Assembly: GCF_009937975.1 (NCBI RefSeq)
Contig: NZ_AP018441.1
Coordinates: forward strand, 1,674,001-1,738,000
Source of the DNA: Undibacterium sp. YM2
Lineage (GTDB): Bacteria; Pseudomonadota; Gammaproteobacteria; Burkholderiales; Burkholderiaceae_D
Direction: 5' to 3'
DNA length: 64,000 nucleotides
Part shown: positions 1 to 8,629 of the stretch, piece after piece
Position numbering within the stretch: the first letter of the stretch is position 1
Layout: each line of letters begins with the position of its first letter
Made by a program: the position numbers and the translations under genes
Notes under the pieces: model-generated
What the model saw: only the letters and a program-made list of their open reading frames with translations
Told to the model about the DNA's origin: nothing
Database searches by the model: none

Positions 1-318
1 ACCAGCGATACCAATCAACTGGCTTTTGCCAGCATGGCCGGTGTCATGCCGACGACCAAACAGGCATTGGCAAATTCCTACTTCAAGAAGATATTACCCA
101 ATGCTGGCGCATCAGAGCAGGCGTTGGCAGTGGCGGCAAATTCCATGAATTCTGCCCGCAGTCTGTACGTCAGCGGCATTGATGATTATGATGAATTGCG
201 CCGCTTTCTGGTCAAGGCTGTCGAAGCTGGCGTTACGGGCCGCCGTGATATACAAGAAGCGCTGGATGAGGCAGTCGCTATCTGGAACCGCAAGCTGCAA
301 GGGGTGAAGCTGCCATGA
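1..318 (+). CDS. Sugar ABC transporter substrate-binding protein, C-terminal part
   Basis: Only the last 105 codons are in the window; the reading frame is open from base 1, so the gene begins upstream. The fragment is helical and carries the motif MPTTKQA, followed by a C-terminal helix like that of carbohydrate-binding family 1 proteins, whose last domain closes over the sugar. Its stop overlaps the start of the first permease (ATGA), which makes it the first visible gene of a transporter operon. The assignment rests mainly on this context and on the family-like C-terminus. The ligand cannot be read from the fragment; the downstream glycosidase suggests an amino-sugar oligosaccharide. Confidence 0.75.
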   Translation, partial: TSDTNQLAFASMAGVMPTTKQALANSYFKKILPNAGASEQALAVAANSMNSARSLYVSGIDDYDELRRFLVKAVEAGVTGRRDIQEALDEAVAIWNRKLQGVKLP

Positions 319-1208
319 GTATGCCTGGCTCTTTATCAGCAAGCAACAAGCGGCGTAATCTGCTCGCCTATGCCTTCCTGGCACCAGCTTTGTTATTGCT
401 ACTGATGTTTTCTTTCTGGCCTGTCATGTATGGCTCTTATCTGAGCTTTACAGACTTCAGCCTGATACGCGAAGTGCACTGGGTAGGTTTCGCCAATTAT
501 CGCGCCTTGTTTGCAAATGACATGTTTTTGACCGGGCTTAAAAACTCCTTGCTATTTTTGCTGGTCGTACCTTTCACGCAATTAGGGGCGATATCACTGG
601 CAGTGCTGGTGAATAATCAATTGCCCGGCATACGCTGGTTTCGTGCTGCCTATTATGTGCCTGTAGTGACGACGGTTTCTGTCGTCGGCATCATGTGGGG
701 CTTCATGTTCCACGACCAGGGCACACTCAATTATGTACTGCTGCAATTGCATATCATTGCTGCGCCACTGGGCTGGTTGTCGGACGATGCACTCGCTCTG
801 TTTGCCGTGATGTTCGTCTCTTTCTGGCGCGGCCTGGGCTGGTATATGGTCATGTACCTCGCGGCCCTGCAATCGCTGCCATCCGAAATGCAGGAAGCCG
901 CCATACTGGACGGGGCCAATCGCTGGCAACGCTTCTGGCGCATCACCGTGCCCATGCTGAAGCCGACAATACTGGTCTGCAGCATCATGTCTGTACTGGC
1001 CGCTTTGAAGGCTTATCAGGAAGTTGATGTGTTGACCCAGGGCGGGCCCATGAACGCCACCTTCACGGCCCTGTATTATGCCTATGACCAGGGCTTGAAA
1101 CATCTGAAGTTGCCGCGTGGTCTGGCTGCGAGTTTTGTTGTATCCCTGTGCTGCATGGCGATTGCTTTCGTCTGCCTGCGCTGGCTTAAACCAGGGCACA
1201 GGGAATGA
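315..1208 (+). CDS. Sugar ABC transporter permease, MalF/UgpA type
   Basis: A 297-residue inner-membrane protein with about six hydrophobic segments. The first is near residues 15-40 (LLAYAFLAPALLLLLMF). The cytoplasmic coupling loop follows the family pattern EAAILDGANRWQRFWRITVPML at about residues 193-214 and contacts the ATPase. The length is normal for the MalF/UgpA branch without the large periplasmic insert of enteric MalF. The ATG overlaps the preceding stop as ATGA, and the next gene overlaps in the same way, so all are translationally coupled. It should form a heterodimeric channel with the following permease. Confidence 0.9.
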   Translation: MSMPGSLSASNKRRNLLAYAFLAPALLLLLMFSFWPVMYGSYLSFTDFSLIREVHWVGFANYRALFANDMFLTGLKNSLLFLLVVPFTQLGAISLAVLVNNQLPGIRWFRAAYYVPVVTTVSVVGIMWGFMFHDQGTLNYVLLQLHIIAAPLGWLSDDALALFAVMFVSFWRGLGWYMVMYLAALQSLPSEMQEAAILDGANRWQRFWRITVPMLKPTILVCSIMSVLAALKAYQEVDVLTQGGPMNATFTALYYAYDQGLKHLKLPRGLAASFVVSLCCMAIAFVCLRWLKPGHRE

Positions 1209-2032
1209 GCATGCACATCAAAAAAATCCTGCGTAAGGCTTCACAATATGGCTTGCTGAGCCTGATTGCCATCATCTGTATTTTTCCATTCTGGTGGACG
1301 CTGGTAGTGGCGATGTCCACCGAGGGCAATCTGTTCGAATTCCCACCCACATTCTGGCCGCGTGGCATTTCGCTGGATAATTTTATAGAGGCTTTCCGCG
1401 TTATCCCCATCATCGCTTTCTACAAGAACTCACTGTTGATCACTTTGACGACAGTGCTGGGCAAGCTGGTCGTGTGCTCACTTGCTGCTTACCCTTTGTC
1501 GCGCATGCAGTTCAGCGGCAGCAAGCTCATCATGGGGGTGATACTGGCGACCATGATCTTGCCGTCTGAAGTCAATTTCCTGGTCAACTTCATCACCATG
1601 ACCAAGATATCTTTGGTGAATACTTATACCGCCGTAGTGCTGCCAAATATTGTGACAGCAGTCTCGATACTCTTGCTGAAGCAGGCTTTTGATGAAGTGC
1701 CGCAAGACTTGCTTGATGCTGCTCGCGTCGATGGTGCCACAGAATGGATTATCTTTTACCGTATCGTCTTGCCATTGATTACACCCTGGCTGGCAACAGT
1801 CGGCATCCTGACTGCGGTGGAGGCATGGAATGAATACATCTGGCCATCCATCGTCATCAGCAAGCCAGAAGACTTTCCCTTGTCTGCCGGTGTGCTGTAT
1901 TTGCGCGGCACTTACGGCAGCAGCACCCGCGTGATCGCGGCAGGAACCATTTTGACAGTTGCACCTATATTGGTCGCCTTTTTATTTACCCAGCGCTTTT
2001 TTATGCGCGGCATGGATGGAGCAGTGAAATGA
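1205..2032 (+). CDS. Sugar ABC transporter permease, MalG/UgpE type
   Basis: A 275-residue membrane protein with an N-terminal hydrophobic helix (YGLLSLIAIICIFPFWWTL) and five more segments. The coupling-loop motif is DAARVDGATEWIIFYRIVLPL at about residues 177-197. This is the second permease half of the importer begun at position 1. The start codon overlaps the stop of the first permease, and its own stop overlaps the start of the glycosidase gene, a continuous polycistronic arrangement. Family identity is clear; the transported sugar is inferred only from the neighbouring hydrolase. Confidence 0.9.
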   Translation: MSMHIKKILRKASQYGLLSLIAIICIFPFWWTLVVAMSTEGNLFEFPPTFWPRGISLDNFIEAFRVIPIIAFYKNSLLITLTTVLGKLVVCSLAAYPLSRMQFSGSKLIMGVILATMILPSEVNFLVNFITMTKISLVNTYTAVVLPNIVTAVSILLLKQAFDEVPQDLLDAARVDGATEWIIFYRIVLPLITPWLATVGILTAVEAWNEYIWPSIVISKPEDFPLSAGVLYLRGTYGSSTRVIAAGTILTVAPILVAFLFTQRFFMRGMDGAVK

Positions 2033-3585
2033 CGCAAGACAATAAACAAAACAATAAGCAAGACAAAAATGCGCAACAAACCCTGACACGCGAAGAAGCA
2101 CGCCGCCTGGCCGGGCAACTAGTGATGATACGTATGCCCATCACCAGCCTGGATGAGACATCGGCACAATTTTTAAAAGACAATCATATCCGTGGCATTT
2201 GCCTGTTCAGGCAAAACATGGTTGACGAAATCCAGCTGAAAAAACTGACGGCTGATCTGCGCCTTATCTTGGGGGAGGAGGCGCTGATCGGCATTGATCA
2301 GGAAGGGGGCGCAGTCGTGCGTTCCACCTGGGTACCGCAGCCCCCGGCGGCAATGTCGCTGGGGGCCAGCGATGATCCTGAGCTATGTCGCCAGGTGGGC
2401 GCTGCTGTTGCCCGTGGTGTCAAGGCCCTGGGCTTCAACTGGAACTTTGCGCCAGTGCTGGATTTGAATAACAATGTCGATAATCCCGTCATCTCTGAAC
2501 GCTCCTTTGGTTCTGACCCCAAACGCGCCAGCGAACTGGCCCTGGCCTGGATGGATGGCAGCCTGGCTGAAGGCGTGGCTTGCTGCGTCAAGCATTTCCC
2601 CGGTCATGGCGACACCAATGTTGACTCCCATCGCGACCTGCCTACCGTGAACAAGAGCCTGGCAGAATTGCAGGCGCTGGAACTCGCACCTTTCCAGATT
2701 GCTGTCAGCCGCAATGCACCCGCGATGATGACAGCACATATCGTCTATCCTGCACTGGATGCAGAAAACCCGGCCACCATGTCCAAACCGATATTGACTG
2801 GCCTGCTGCGCGATCAATGGAATTATCAGGGCGTCGTCATCACAGACGGCATGGACATGCATGCAATAGCGGGCCGCTATGGCGTAGGCAATGCCGCAGT
2901 ACGTGCCTTGCTGGCCGGTGCCGACATGGTCATGGCTCTGGGCACCACAGAGACGCAACTGGAAACCCTGAATGCCCTGACAGAAGTAATTTTGTCTGGC
3001 CAGATATCTCTCGCAGAAGTACAGCAAAAACTGCAACGCATGGCTGACCTGACCAAGACCTATCCTTGCATAGACACCGCCTACCAGACCGACATGGCAG
3101 ACCGTATCCTCATGTCCAGCGCCTGGAAGCGCGGCCTGACTACCCAGGGCAATGCACAACCGCCTGCGAAGGGCAGCAAGCTGCGCCTGGTCATCAGCGC
3201 CGATGTCGTCAGCGATGGCGTATCGGAAGCGGGTATACCCGCAGCAAAAGTCAGCGCCATGTTGGCAAGTTTGTATGATGTTGATACCGTCACCTTTGAC
3301 AATGCCGACAGCTTTGACTGGAATGCCTTGCCAGATGATGGCCGCTTTGTCGTGCTGGCATCCACCGTGCGCATACGCTACAGCAAACAGGTGCGCGACA
3401 CCTGGAAACCAGACCTGCACCTGGTCTTGTGGAACCCGTTTCAAATGCTGGACATTCAGGCTCCAGCACTCATTACCTACGGCTTTGCACCACCTGCGAT
3501 TGATGCAGCTCGCGCCTGGTTTGCCGCAGAAGTGGTCGCCAGCGGCCAGATACCGGTCGTGGGTTTTTCCAGCGCTGCTGCATAA
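2029..3585 (+). CDS. Glycoside hydrolase family 3, beta-N-acetylhexosaminidase-like
   Basis: 518 residues without a signal peptide, so predicted cytoplasmic. The NagZ-type motif KHFPGHGDT lies at residues 188-196, followed by DSHRDLP. It supplies the histidine/aspartate dyad typical of family 3 N-acetylglucosaminidases. The nucleophile motif TDGMDM places Asp at residue 273. A C-terminal domain of about 170 residues follows the barrel, longer than in classical NagZ (about 340 residues) and similar to two-domain family members. The gene sits inside an ABC sugar importer operon, overlapping the permease stop and 12 bases ahead of the ATPase. That placement suggests it cleaves the imported oligosaccharide, plausibly chitobiose or a muropeptide sugar, rather than serving general wall recycling. 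Confidence 0.87.
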   Translation: MTQDNKQNNKQDKNAQQTLTREEARRLAGQLVMIRMPITSLDETSAQFLKDNHIRGICLFRQNMVDEIQLKKLTADLRLILGEEALIGIDQEGGAVVRSTWVPQPPAAMSLGASDDPELCRQVGAAVARGVKALGFNWNFAPVLDLNNNVDNPVISERSFGSDPKRASELALAWMDGSLAEGVACCVKHFPGHGDTNVDSHRDLPTVNKSLAELQALELAPFQIAVSRNAPAMMTAHIVYPALDAENPATMSKPILTGLLRDQWNYQGVVITDGMDMHAIAGRYGVGNAAVRALLAGADMVMALGTTETQLETLNALTEVILSGQISLAEVQQKLQRMADLTKTYPCIDTAYQTDMADRILMSSAWKRGLTTQGNAQPPAKGSKLRLVISADVVSDGVSEAGIPAAKVSAMLASLYDVDTVTFDNADSFDWNALPDDGRFVVLASTVRIRYSKQVRDTWKPDLHLVLWNPFQMLDIQAPALITYGFAPPAIDAARAWFAAEVVASGQIPVVGFSSAAA

Positions 3586-3597
3586 GGAACACAAGGA

Positions 3598-4698
3598 ATG
3601 GCCGAAGTCAGACTGCAGCAGATCAGCAAATCCTATGGCAATAATCAGGTTTTGCAAGGCATAGACCTGCATGTGCGCAATGGTGAGTTCATGGTCTTTG
3701 TCGGCCCCTCGGGCTGCGGCAAATCCACGCTCTTGCGCATGATTGCCGGTCTTGAAGATATCAGCGCCGGTGAGCTGCATATAGACAATCAACTGGCGAA
3801 CGATATTCCGCCCGCCAAACGCGACCTGGCCATGGTGTTTCAGTCATATGCGCTGTACCCGCACATGACTGTGTATGAAAACATGGCCTTCAGCCTGAGC
3901 CTCACCAGCATGAGCAAGGCCGAGATAGACACAGCCGTACAACATGCAGCCAGCATCCTGCAAATGACTCACCTGTTGCAACGCAAGCCACGCGACCTGT
4001 CCGGCGGCCAGCGCCAGCGCGTCGCCATAGGCCGCGCCATCGTACGCAAGCCAGGCCTGTTCCTGTTTGATGAACCGCTATCGAACCTCGACGCCAGCCT
4101 GCGCGTACAAATGCGCATAGAACTCAGCAAGCTGCACAGAGAGCTTGCCGCCACCATGATCTATGTCACGCACGACCAGGTAGAAGCGATGACCCTGGGC
4201 CAGCGCATCGCTGTATTCAACGGCGGCAAGATAGAACAGATAGGCGCACCGCTGGAACTCTACGACAAACCCGCGAATCTCTTCGTCGCAGGCTTCCTCG
4301 GTTCACCGAAGATGAACATCGTCAAGGCCAGGGTATTACGCAATCTTGGTGACGAGGTAGAACTGCAACTGGCCGCAGGCACGCATATCAACGTCCAGCT
4401 TGATAGCAGCAATTTACAAACAGGTGACGAAGTCAGCCTGGGCATCAGGGCAGAACACATCCTGCTGGCCTCACAAACCACAGAGCACAGCAACCAGCTC
4501 GAAGTATGCATCAGCTTTGTTGAACATCTGGGGGATGCTGCCATCGTGTATGCAACACTGGCAGGCGAAGAAAACCTGTTTGCTGTCAAGCTGCCAGCGG
4601 ATACTTCAGACCTGTATGCAGGAGCTGATCTTTGCATACAACTGCCGGGGCATAGGTGTCATGTGTTTGATGGGGCTGGAAGGACTATGAAGAATTAG
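3598..4698 (+). CDS. Sugar ABC transporter ATP-binding protein, MalK/UgpC family
   Basis: 366 residues. Walker A GPSGCGKST is at residues 36-44, the signature LSGGQ at 134-138, Walker B LFLFDEPLSNLD follows, and the switch histidine is in YVTHDQVEAMTL. The C-terminal third (from about residue 240) is the TOBE/OB-fold regulatory region of the MalK/UgpC group. It is the last gene of the sugar transport operon and powers the two permeases upstream. A weak inverted repeat just after the stop may end the transcript. Confidence 0.92.
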   Translation: MAEVRLQQISKSYGNNQVLQGIDLHVRNGEFMVFVGPSGCGKSTLLRMIAGLEDISAGELHIDNQLANDIPPAKRDLAMVFQSYALYPHMTVYENMAFSLSLTSMSKAEIDTAVQHAASILQMTHLLQRKPRDLSGGQRQRVAIGRAIVRKPGLFLFDEPLSNLDASLRVQMRIELSKLHRELAATMIYVTHDQVEAMTLGQRIAVFNGGKIEQIGAPLELYDKPANLFVAGFLGSPKMNIVKARVLRNLGDEVELQLAAGTHINVQLDSSNLQTGDEVSLGIRAEHILLASQTTEHSNQLEVCISFVEHLGDAAIVYATLAGEENLFAVKLPADTSDLYAGADLCIQLPGHRCHVFDGAGRTMKN

Positions 4699-4724
4699 CA
4701 AATGGCCTGAAAGTTTGCTATTTG
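4696..4724 (+). terminator. Weak candidate terminator of the sugar ABC operon
   Basis: A 7-bp perfect stem (TAGCAAA / TTTGCTA) with an 11-base loop starts at the ATPase stop codon and is followed by only a short T tract. It is AT-rich, so its strength is doubtful. Confidence 0.35.
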
Positions 4725-4767
4725 ACTGCAGCCTTAAAGCTTTTATAAACAACTCAATCGGGATTTT

Positions 4768-5205
4768 TTATTCATTTCCATCCAAGATTTGTGCACAAAT
4801 TGAGTGCCAGACATTGGCATCCAAAGCGATGGCGTTTGCCCAATCAATGCGACCAACAAAAGCGGGATGTGGTGCAAATCCATAAAATTGATTTGCACCG
4901 CGCTCTACTCCTTTTTCTTTCAGCAGGCACATACCTTCGGTAAGCAGATTTGTTTCTTGCCATTCTGGTGAGTTCATCATGATTTGAAACTCTTCAATAT
5001 CAGAAGCAATGATATGGGTGCCTCCTTCAAGCAAATCCAGCCGCTCAATGTGGCCATTCTGTCTTTCAAAATACAAGTCACCAAAAGCAGAGCAACCTAA
5101 GGCACGCATTTTTCCAGTCATGGTCTTGGGCCAGTTAGCCAGCAAACCGGAGGTGTCAAGTAGGGAAGCGTCTATGAAAATATCCGACCAGGTGAGTGTA
5201 GTCAT
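4768..5205 (-). CDS. DUF1851 (Tdi1-like) domain protein
   Basis: 145 residues with no signal peptide or membrane segment. The C-terminal half, with GFAPHPAFVGRIDWANAIALDANVWHSICAQIL, resembles the DUF1851 domain found in type VI secretion immunity proteins of the Tdi1 type and in many orphan proteins of unknown role. No cognate toxin or secretion gene is visible nearby, so an orphan immunity protein is one reading and a general housekeeping role another. The gene stands alone, convergent with the sugar ABC operon. The domain call is from memory of the family, without a profile search. Confidence 0.65.
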   Translation of the reverse strand: MTTLTWSDIFIDASLLDTSGLLANWPKTMTGKMRALGCSAFGDLYFERQNGHIERLDLLEGGTHIIASDIEEFQIMMNSPEWQETNLLTEGMCLLKEKGVERGANQFYGFAPHPAFVGRIDWANAIALDANVWHSICAQILDGNE

Positions 5206-5280
5206 AAGTGTTGAGAGTTAAACAGCACGTAGCCACTATAAACCATGGTAGCGTGACTTATGCTTTGTTGAACTTTAGAA

Positions 5281-5496
5281 TTATTTCTTTTCAGTAGCTA
5301 GGGCATAAGCAACAATCGCATTGGCATGCCCATGCCCCATCTCATGTTCGGCCTTGAGCTTGCTGACTATCTCCATGTGCTTCAATCCTTTGTTCTGCTG
5401 AATCAGGTCCAGCCAGTGCTGTATGGGCTTGCCATATTTCTTTTCTATTGATGGGAAATACGAGGCAGGGCCTTTGACTTTTTCTTCAGCAGACAT
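5281..5496 (-). CDS. DUF4287 small protein
   Basis: 71 residues if started at the ATG at 5496, which has a purine-rich ribosome-binding region (GAGAAAGAG) upstream; a longer frame to 5547 lacks this. The sequence contains YFPSIEKKYGKPIQHWLDLI and ends in a helix with GHGHANAIVAYAL, the pattern of DUF4287 proteins, which also occur fused to DUF5655. Function is unknown; it is probably a small soluble helical protein. It is monocistronic with about 250 bases of upstream non-coding DNA. Confidence 0.75.
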   Translation of the reverse strand: MSAEEKVKGPASYFPSIEKKYGKPIQHWLDLIQQNKGLKHMEIVSKLKAEHEMGHGHANAIVAYALATEKK

Positions 5497-5743
5497 GGTG
5501 TATTCTCTTTCTCGGAGTGTTTTAAAGTGAAGAGCAACTTCAATCACAATTAAGCATGCAGGCGCAGATTTCTTAAGCCTGAATTTGCATCATGCCAAGA
5601 ATTGGCTTAATCTTATCGCAACTTTAGGTGATTTACGATATTTCGATGGAATTGTTTGAGTGATAGGGATGAACATATTCGCTGACAAAGAATATCGTTA
5701 AGCTAGGTATTCTTTAACTACTATTTGAGCGACTGAAATTATC

Positions 5744-5986
5744 TTGAGAAACTATCCAGCGACATGGTACGAACGTGTTCCCGCAGAGGTGTTCGCTTGT
5801 TTGCTGCCAGGTGAAATTCAGCTTCTATTATGCCCAGGTGTTGGCCTGGCAAATGGTGGCGCACGCTATCATGTTCCTTTCGAAATTGTGCCACCAGAAC
5901 TGCGCATGCCTAACACCTTGCTTTGGGTAAAGCTCGATGAAAACATGAATGTGGTGAAAGTGTGGAAGCGAGAATTGGAGGAGTAG
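5744..5986 (+). CDS. Small hypothetical protein
   Basis: 80 residues starting at TTG; no in-frame ATG exists before or near it, and an in-frame stop lies 18 bases upstream. The protein has a hydrophobic core (FACLLPGEIQLLLCPGVGLANGGARYHVPFEIVPPELR) and a charged end (VKVWKRELEE), a composition compatible with a folded small protein. I do not recognise the family. It lies alone between the DUF4287 gene and the LysR gene, and may be real but is unproven. Confidence 0.45.
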   Translation: MRNYPATWYERVPAEVFACLLPGEIQLLLCPGVGLANGGARYHVPFEIVPPELRMPNTLLWVKLDENMNVVKVWKRELEE

Positions 5987-6022
5987 GGCGATCAGCTTAA
6001 TGAGACGATTTTGACGATTGCA

Positions 6023-6925
6023 TTAAGTATCAATTGCCGCAAACTTCCCCGCCAAAAACTCCACCAAAGCCCGCACCCGGTTAGGTATGAAACGCCCACT
6101 AGGCAACAGTGCATGCAGCGGATAGGCCTCAGTCTCCCAGTCCGTCAGCAGCGCCACCAAACTGCCATCTGCCAGTTCTTGCCTGACATCAATCAATGAC
6201 TTGAAGATGATGCCCGCACCTGCTATCGCCCACATGCGGGCTAGTGAGGCATCGTCGGCGCTGCGGTCGCCTTTTACTCTGACTTCTTTCCATTTACCGT
6301 TTTGCCCAAAGCGCCAGGTTTTGTGCAGGCGGCTGCTGCGCTCGAACAGCAGGCAATTGTGATGTGCAAGGTCTTGCGGTGTTTGCGGGGCGGGGTGGTG
6401 GGCCAGGTAGCTGGGGGCGGCGCAGAGTATGGGGCGGCTTTGTGCCAGTACCCTGGCGACCAGACGTGAGTCTGTCAGGGTGCCATATCTTATTGCGACA
6501 TCGACCTCATCACGTACTACGTCGAGTGGCCTGTCACCGACATTCAATGCCAGTTGCACACCTGGGTGCAGTGCCAGGAATTCATCCAGCCAGGGCAGCA
6601 GGGTGGTGCGGGTCAGGTCGGACGGGGCGGCGACGCGTATCGTGCCGACCAGGGCGGTGCGGGCTTCTGATACCTGGGATTCGCCTTCATCGAGCAAATC
6701 AAACGCCCTCTGCGCATAGTCGAGCAGGATTTGCCCTTGGGCGGTAATTCGCAGGGCGCGGGTAGATCGCTCGAACAGGCGGGTGCCCAACTGGGTTTCC
6801 AGTCGCTTGAGAGTGGCGCTGGCGGCGGCTGGTGTCATGCCCAGCACGCTGGCTGCGCCTGATAGTGAGCCGCAGCGTGCGGTTTGCACGAGTACATGCA
6901 GGTCGCTGAGATTTTCAATTTTCAT
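6023..6925 (-). CDS. LysR-family transcriptional regulator
   Basis: 300 residues from the ATG at 6925; a TTG-started form extends to 6958 but adds an unlikely N-terminus. The winged helix-turn-helix at residues 1-60 contains LHVLVQTARCGSLSGAASVLGMTPAAASATLKRLE. The effector-binding domain follows from about residue 90. It is divergent from the oxidoreductase gene at 7055 with about 130 bases between, the usual layout for a LysR protein controlling its neighbour. The likely target is therefore the oxidoreductase and the following GlcG-like gene; the inducer is unknown. Confidence 0.93.
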   Translation of the reverse strand: MKIENLSDLHVLVQTARCGSLSGAASVLGMTPAAASATLKRLETQLGTRLFERSTRALRITAQGQILLDYAQRAFDLLDEGESQVSEARTALVGTIRVAAPSDLTRTTLLPWLDEFLALHPGVQLALNVGDRPLDVVRDEVDVAIRYGTLTDSRLVARVLAQSRPILCAAPSYLAHHPAPQTPQDLAHHNCLLFERSSRLHKTWRFGQNGKWKEVRVKGDRSADDASLARMWAIAGAGIIFKSLIDVRQELADGSLVALLTDWETEAYPLHALLPSGRFIPNRVRALVEFLAGKFAAIDT

Positions 6926-7054
6926 TTGAAAGTGATAGTTATTTATCGGTCTTATCAATTCATGCTTCAGATTCTACAATGCCTGCACTGATCTGGAAAT
7001 GTTTCTGGACACCATACCGATACTTAACATACTCAACATACTCAAGGACTTAAC

Positions 7055-8065
7055 ATGAAAGCCATTGCTTACCGCCATTCTTTGCCTATCGACAACACTG
7101 CATCACTGGAAGATGTGGCATTGCCAAAACCGACGCTGGAAGCGCGCGACCTGCTGGTGCGCGTGAATGCCATCTCTGTCAACCCTGTCGATACAAAAGT
7201 CAGACTGGGCCGCGCACCTGCTGAAGGCCAGTTGAACGTGCTGGGCTGGGATGCGGTGGGCATCGTTGAAGAAGTCGGCGCGGCAGTCAGCAATTTCAAA
7301 GCGGGCGACCGTGTTTACTATGCTGGCGCGATAGACCGCCCCGGTGCAAACAGTGAATTGCATGCAGTGGATGAACGCATAGTCGCCAAGGCCCCAACCA
7401 CACTGGATGATGCACAGGCCGCCGCCTTGCCACTGACTACGATCACTGCCTATGAATTGCTGTTTGAACGCCTGGGTGTTGCCAAGAATGGTGGCGCAGG
7501 CCAGACCTTGCTGGTGATAGGTGGTGCTGGTGGTGTTGGTTCCATCCTCATACAACTGGCGCGCCAGTTGACGCAATTGCGTGTGATTGCCACAGCTTCA
7601 CGTGCCGAGACACGTCAGTGGTGCCTGGATCTGGGCGCGCATGCTGTGATCGATCATTCGAAACCTTTGAGTGATGAATTGAAAGCCATAGGCATCAATG
7701 AAGTCGATATCGTCGCTGGCCTGACGCAGACAGCCCAGCATTACGCAGAAATCATCGCCAGCCTGAAACCACAAGGCAAGCTGGCCGTGATTGACGACAT
7801 GGTGGCGCTGGACTTGATGCAATTGAAAGGCAAATCCATCTCCCTGCACTGGGAAATGATGTTCACCCGTTCGATGTTCAAGACGGTCGATATGGATGAG
7901 CAAGGCAAGCTGCTGGCAGAAGTGGCCGCACTGGTGGATGCAGGCAAAGTACGTACAACTGTGAATGCGAATTTTGGCAAGATCAATGCGGCAAACTTGC
8001 GCAAGGCGCATGCGCTGATAGAAAGCGGCAAGGCGCAAGGCAAGGTTGTTCTGCAAGGCTTTTAA
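7055..8065 (+). CDS. Zinc-type alcohol dehydrogenase-like / quinone oxidoreductase (MDR family)
   Basis: 336 residues. The N-terminal GroES-like fold has LLVRVNAISVNPVDTKVR at residues 30-47. The Rossmann NADPH-binding glycine motif VIGGAGGVGSILIQLAR is near residues 152-168. No catalytic zinc cysteines are visible, which fits the zinc-independent quinone-oxidoreductase branch (ZADH1/YhdH-like) and an NADPH-dependent reduction of an enone or quinone. It is divergent from the LysR regulator, which probably controls it, and is followed 33 bases later by the GlcG-like gene, a likely two-gene operon. Confidence 0.9.
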   Translation: MKAIAYRHSLPIDNTASLEDVALPKPTLEARDLLVRVNAISVNPVDTKVRLGRAPAEGQLNVLGWDAVGIVEEVGAAVSNFKAGDRVYYAGAIDRPGANSELHAVDERIVAKAPTTLDDAQAAALPLTTITAYELLFERLGVAKNGGAGQTLLVIGGAGGVGSILIQLARQLTQLRVIATASRAETRQWCLDLGAHAVIDHSKPLSDELKAIGINEVDIVAGLTQTAQHYAEIIASLKPQGKLAVIDDMVALDLMQLKGKSISLHWEMMFTRSMFKTVDMDEQGKLLAEVAALVDAGKVRTTVNANFGKINAANLRKAHALIESGKAQGKVVLQGF

Positions 8066-8098
8066 TTTAATCTCACCAGAATTCACCAGAAAGTTTTT

Positions 8099-8542
8099 AT
8101 GCAAACGACGAACATCAATAAATCATTTGCAGCAGCCAGCATCACCCGCGATGCTGCGAATGCGCTGATCACCGCAGCCGGTGCTGCTGCCCGCGATATC
8201 GGTATCGATGTCACGATAGCCGTCACTGACAATGCCGGTCACTTGAAAGCATTTGAACGAGCAGACAGTGCCGCATTTTTGACGGTAGATGTGGCAATCG
8301 ACAAAGCCTGGACGGCAGCCTCGTTTGGCCTGCCTCCTCACACCTGGACAGCGATCATTGGCAATGAGGTAGTAGCCCAGCTTGCCCACAGGCCGCGCCT
8401 GGTGGCCGTTGGTGGTGGTTGCCCGATTATTGAAAATGGCAAAGTCATAGGCGGTATAGGTATCTCAGGCGGTAATGCACTGCAAGACCAGCAAGCTGCG
8501 GAGATTACACTGGCTGCACTGGGTTTTGAAGTGAAGGCATAA
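8099..8542 (+). CDS. GlcG/HbpS-family protein
   Basis: 147 residues, spanning one complete HbpS/GlcG domain. The N-terminal helix is ITRDAANALITAAGAAARDIG. The family signature AVTDNAGHLKAFERAD lies at about residues 42-57, and a glycine-rich end (VGGGCPIIENGKVIGGIGISGG) at 101-122. Members are cofactor- or heme-binding accessory proteins, often beside oxidoreductases; the exact role is unsettled. No signal peptide is visible. It is probably cotranscribed with the oxidoreductase gene upstream. Its 3' end is part of a 20-bp inverted duplication with downstream DNA. Confidence 0.88.
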   Translation: MQTTNINKSFAAASITRDAANALITAAGAAARDIGIDVTIAVTDNAGHLKAFERADSAAFLTVDVAIDKAWTAASFGLPPHTWTAIIGNEVVAQLAHRPRLVAVGGGCPIIENGKVIGGIGISGGNALQDQQAAEITLAALGFEVKA

Positions 8543-8598
8543 GCTCAGACCCAAGCCCAGGCCATTTGTTGAGAGTGCATGCCTTCACTTCAAAGCCC
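8521..8598. repeat. Inverted duplication of the GlcG-like gene 3' end
   Basis: Bases 8521-8540, which run through the end of the coding sequence, pair with 8579-8598 over 20 positions with a single G-T wobble. The second arm is an inverted copy of the gene's 3' end lying inside the loop of the terminator hairpin (8571-8613). The two structures compete for bases 8579-8580. Confidence 0.8.
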
Positions 8599-8613
8599 AA
8601 TGCACTCTTTTTT
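8571..8613 (+). terminator. Intrinsic terminator after the GlcG-like gene
   Basis: Stem AGAGTGCAT (8572-8580) pairs perfectly with ATGCACTCT (8600-8608), followed by five more T residues. The 19-base loop contains part of an inverted repeat with the gene end, so an alternative fold is possible. Confidence 0.7.
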
Positions 8614-8629
8614 GTAGAGATCAAACAAC

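Noticed and set aside
2383..3792. 469-codon open frame on the minus strand
   Set aside because: Fully antisense to the family 3 glycosidase gene, whose motifs are clear; the antisense protein has no family-like features.
4260..4637. 125-codon minus-strand frame in the sugar ATPase gene
   Set aside because: Shadow of the ATP-binding protein, Ser-rich and without motifs.
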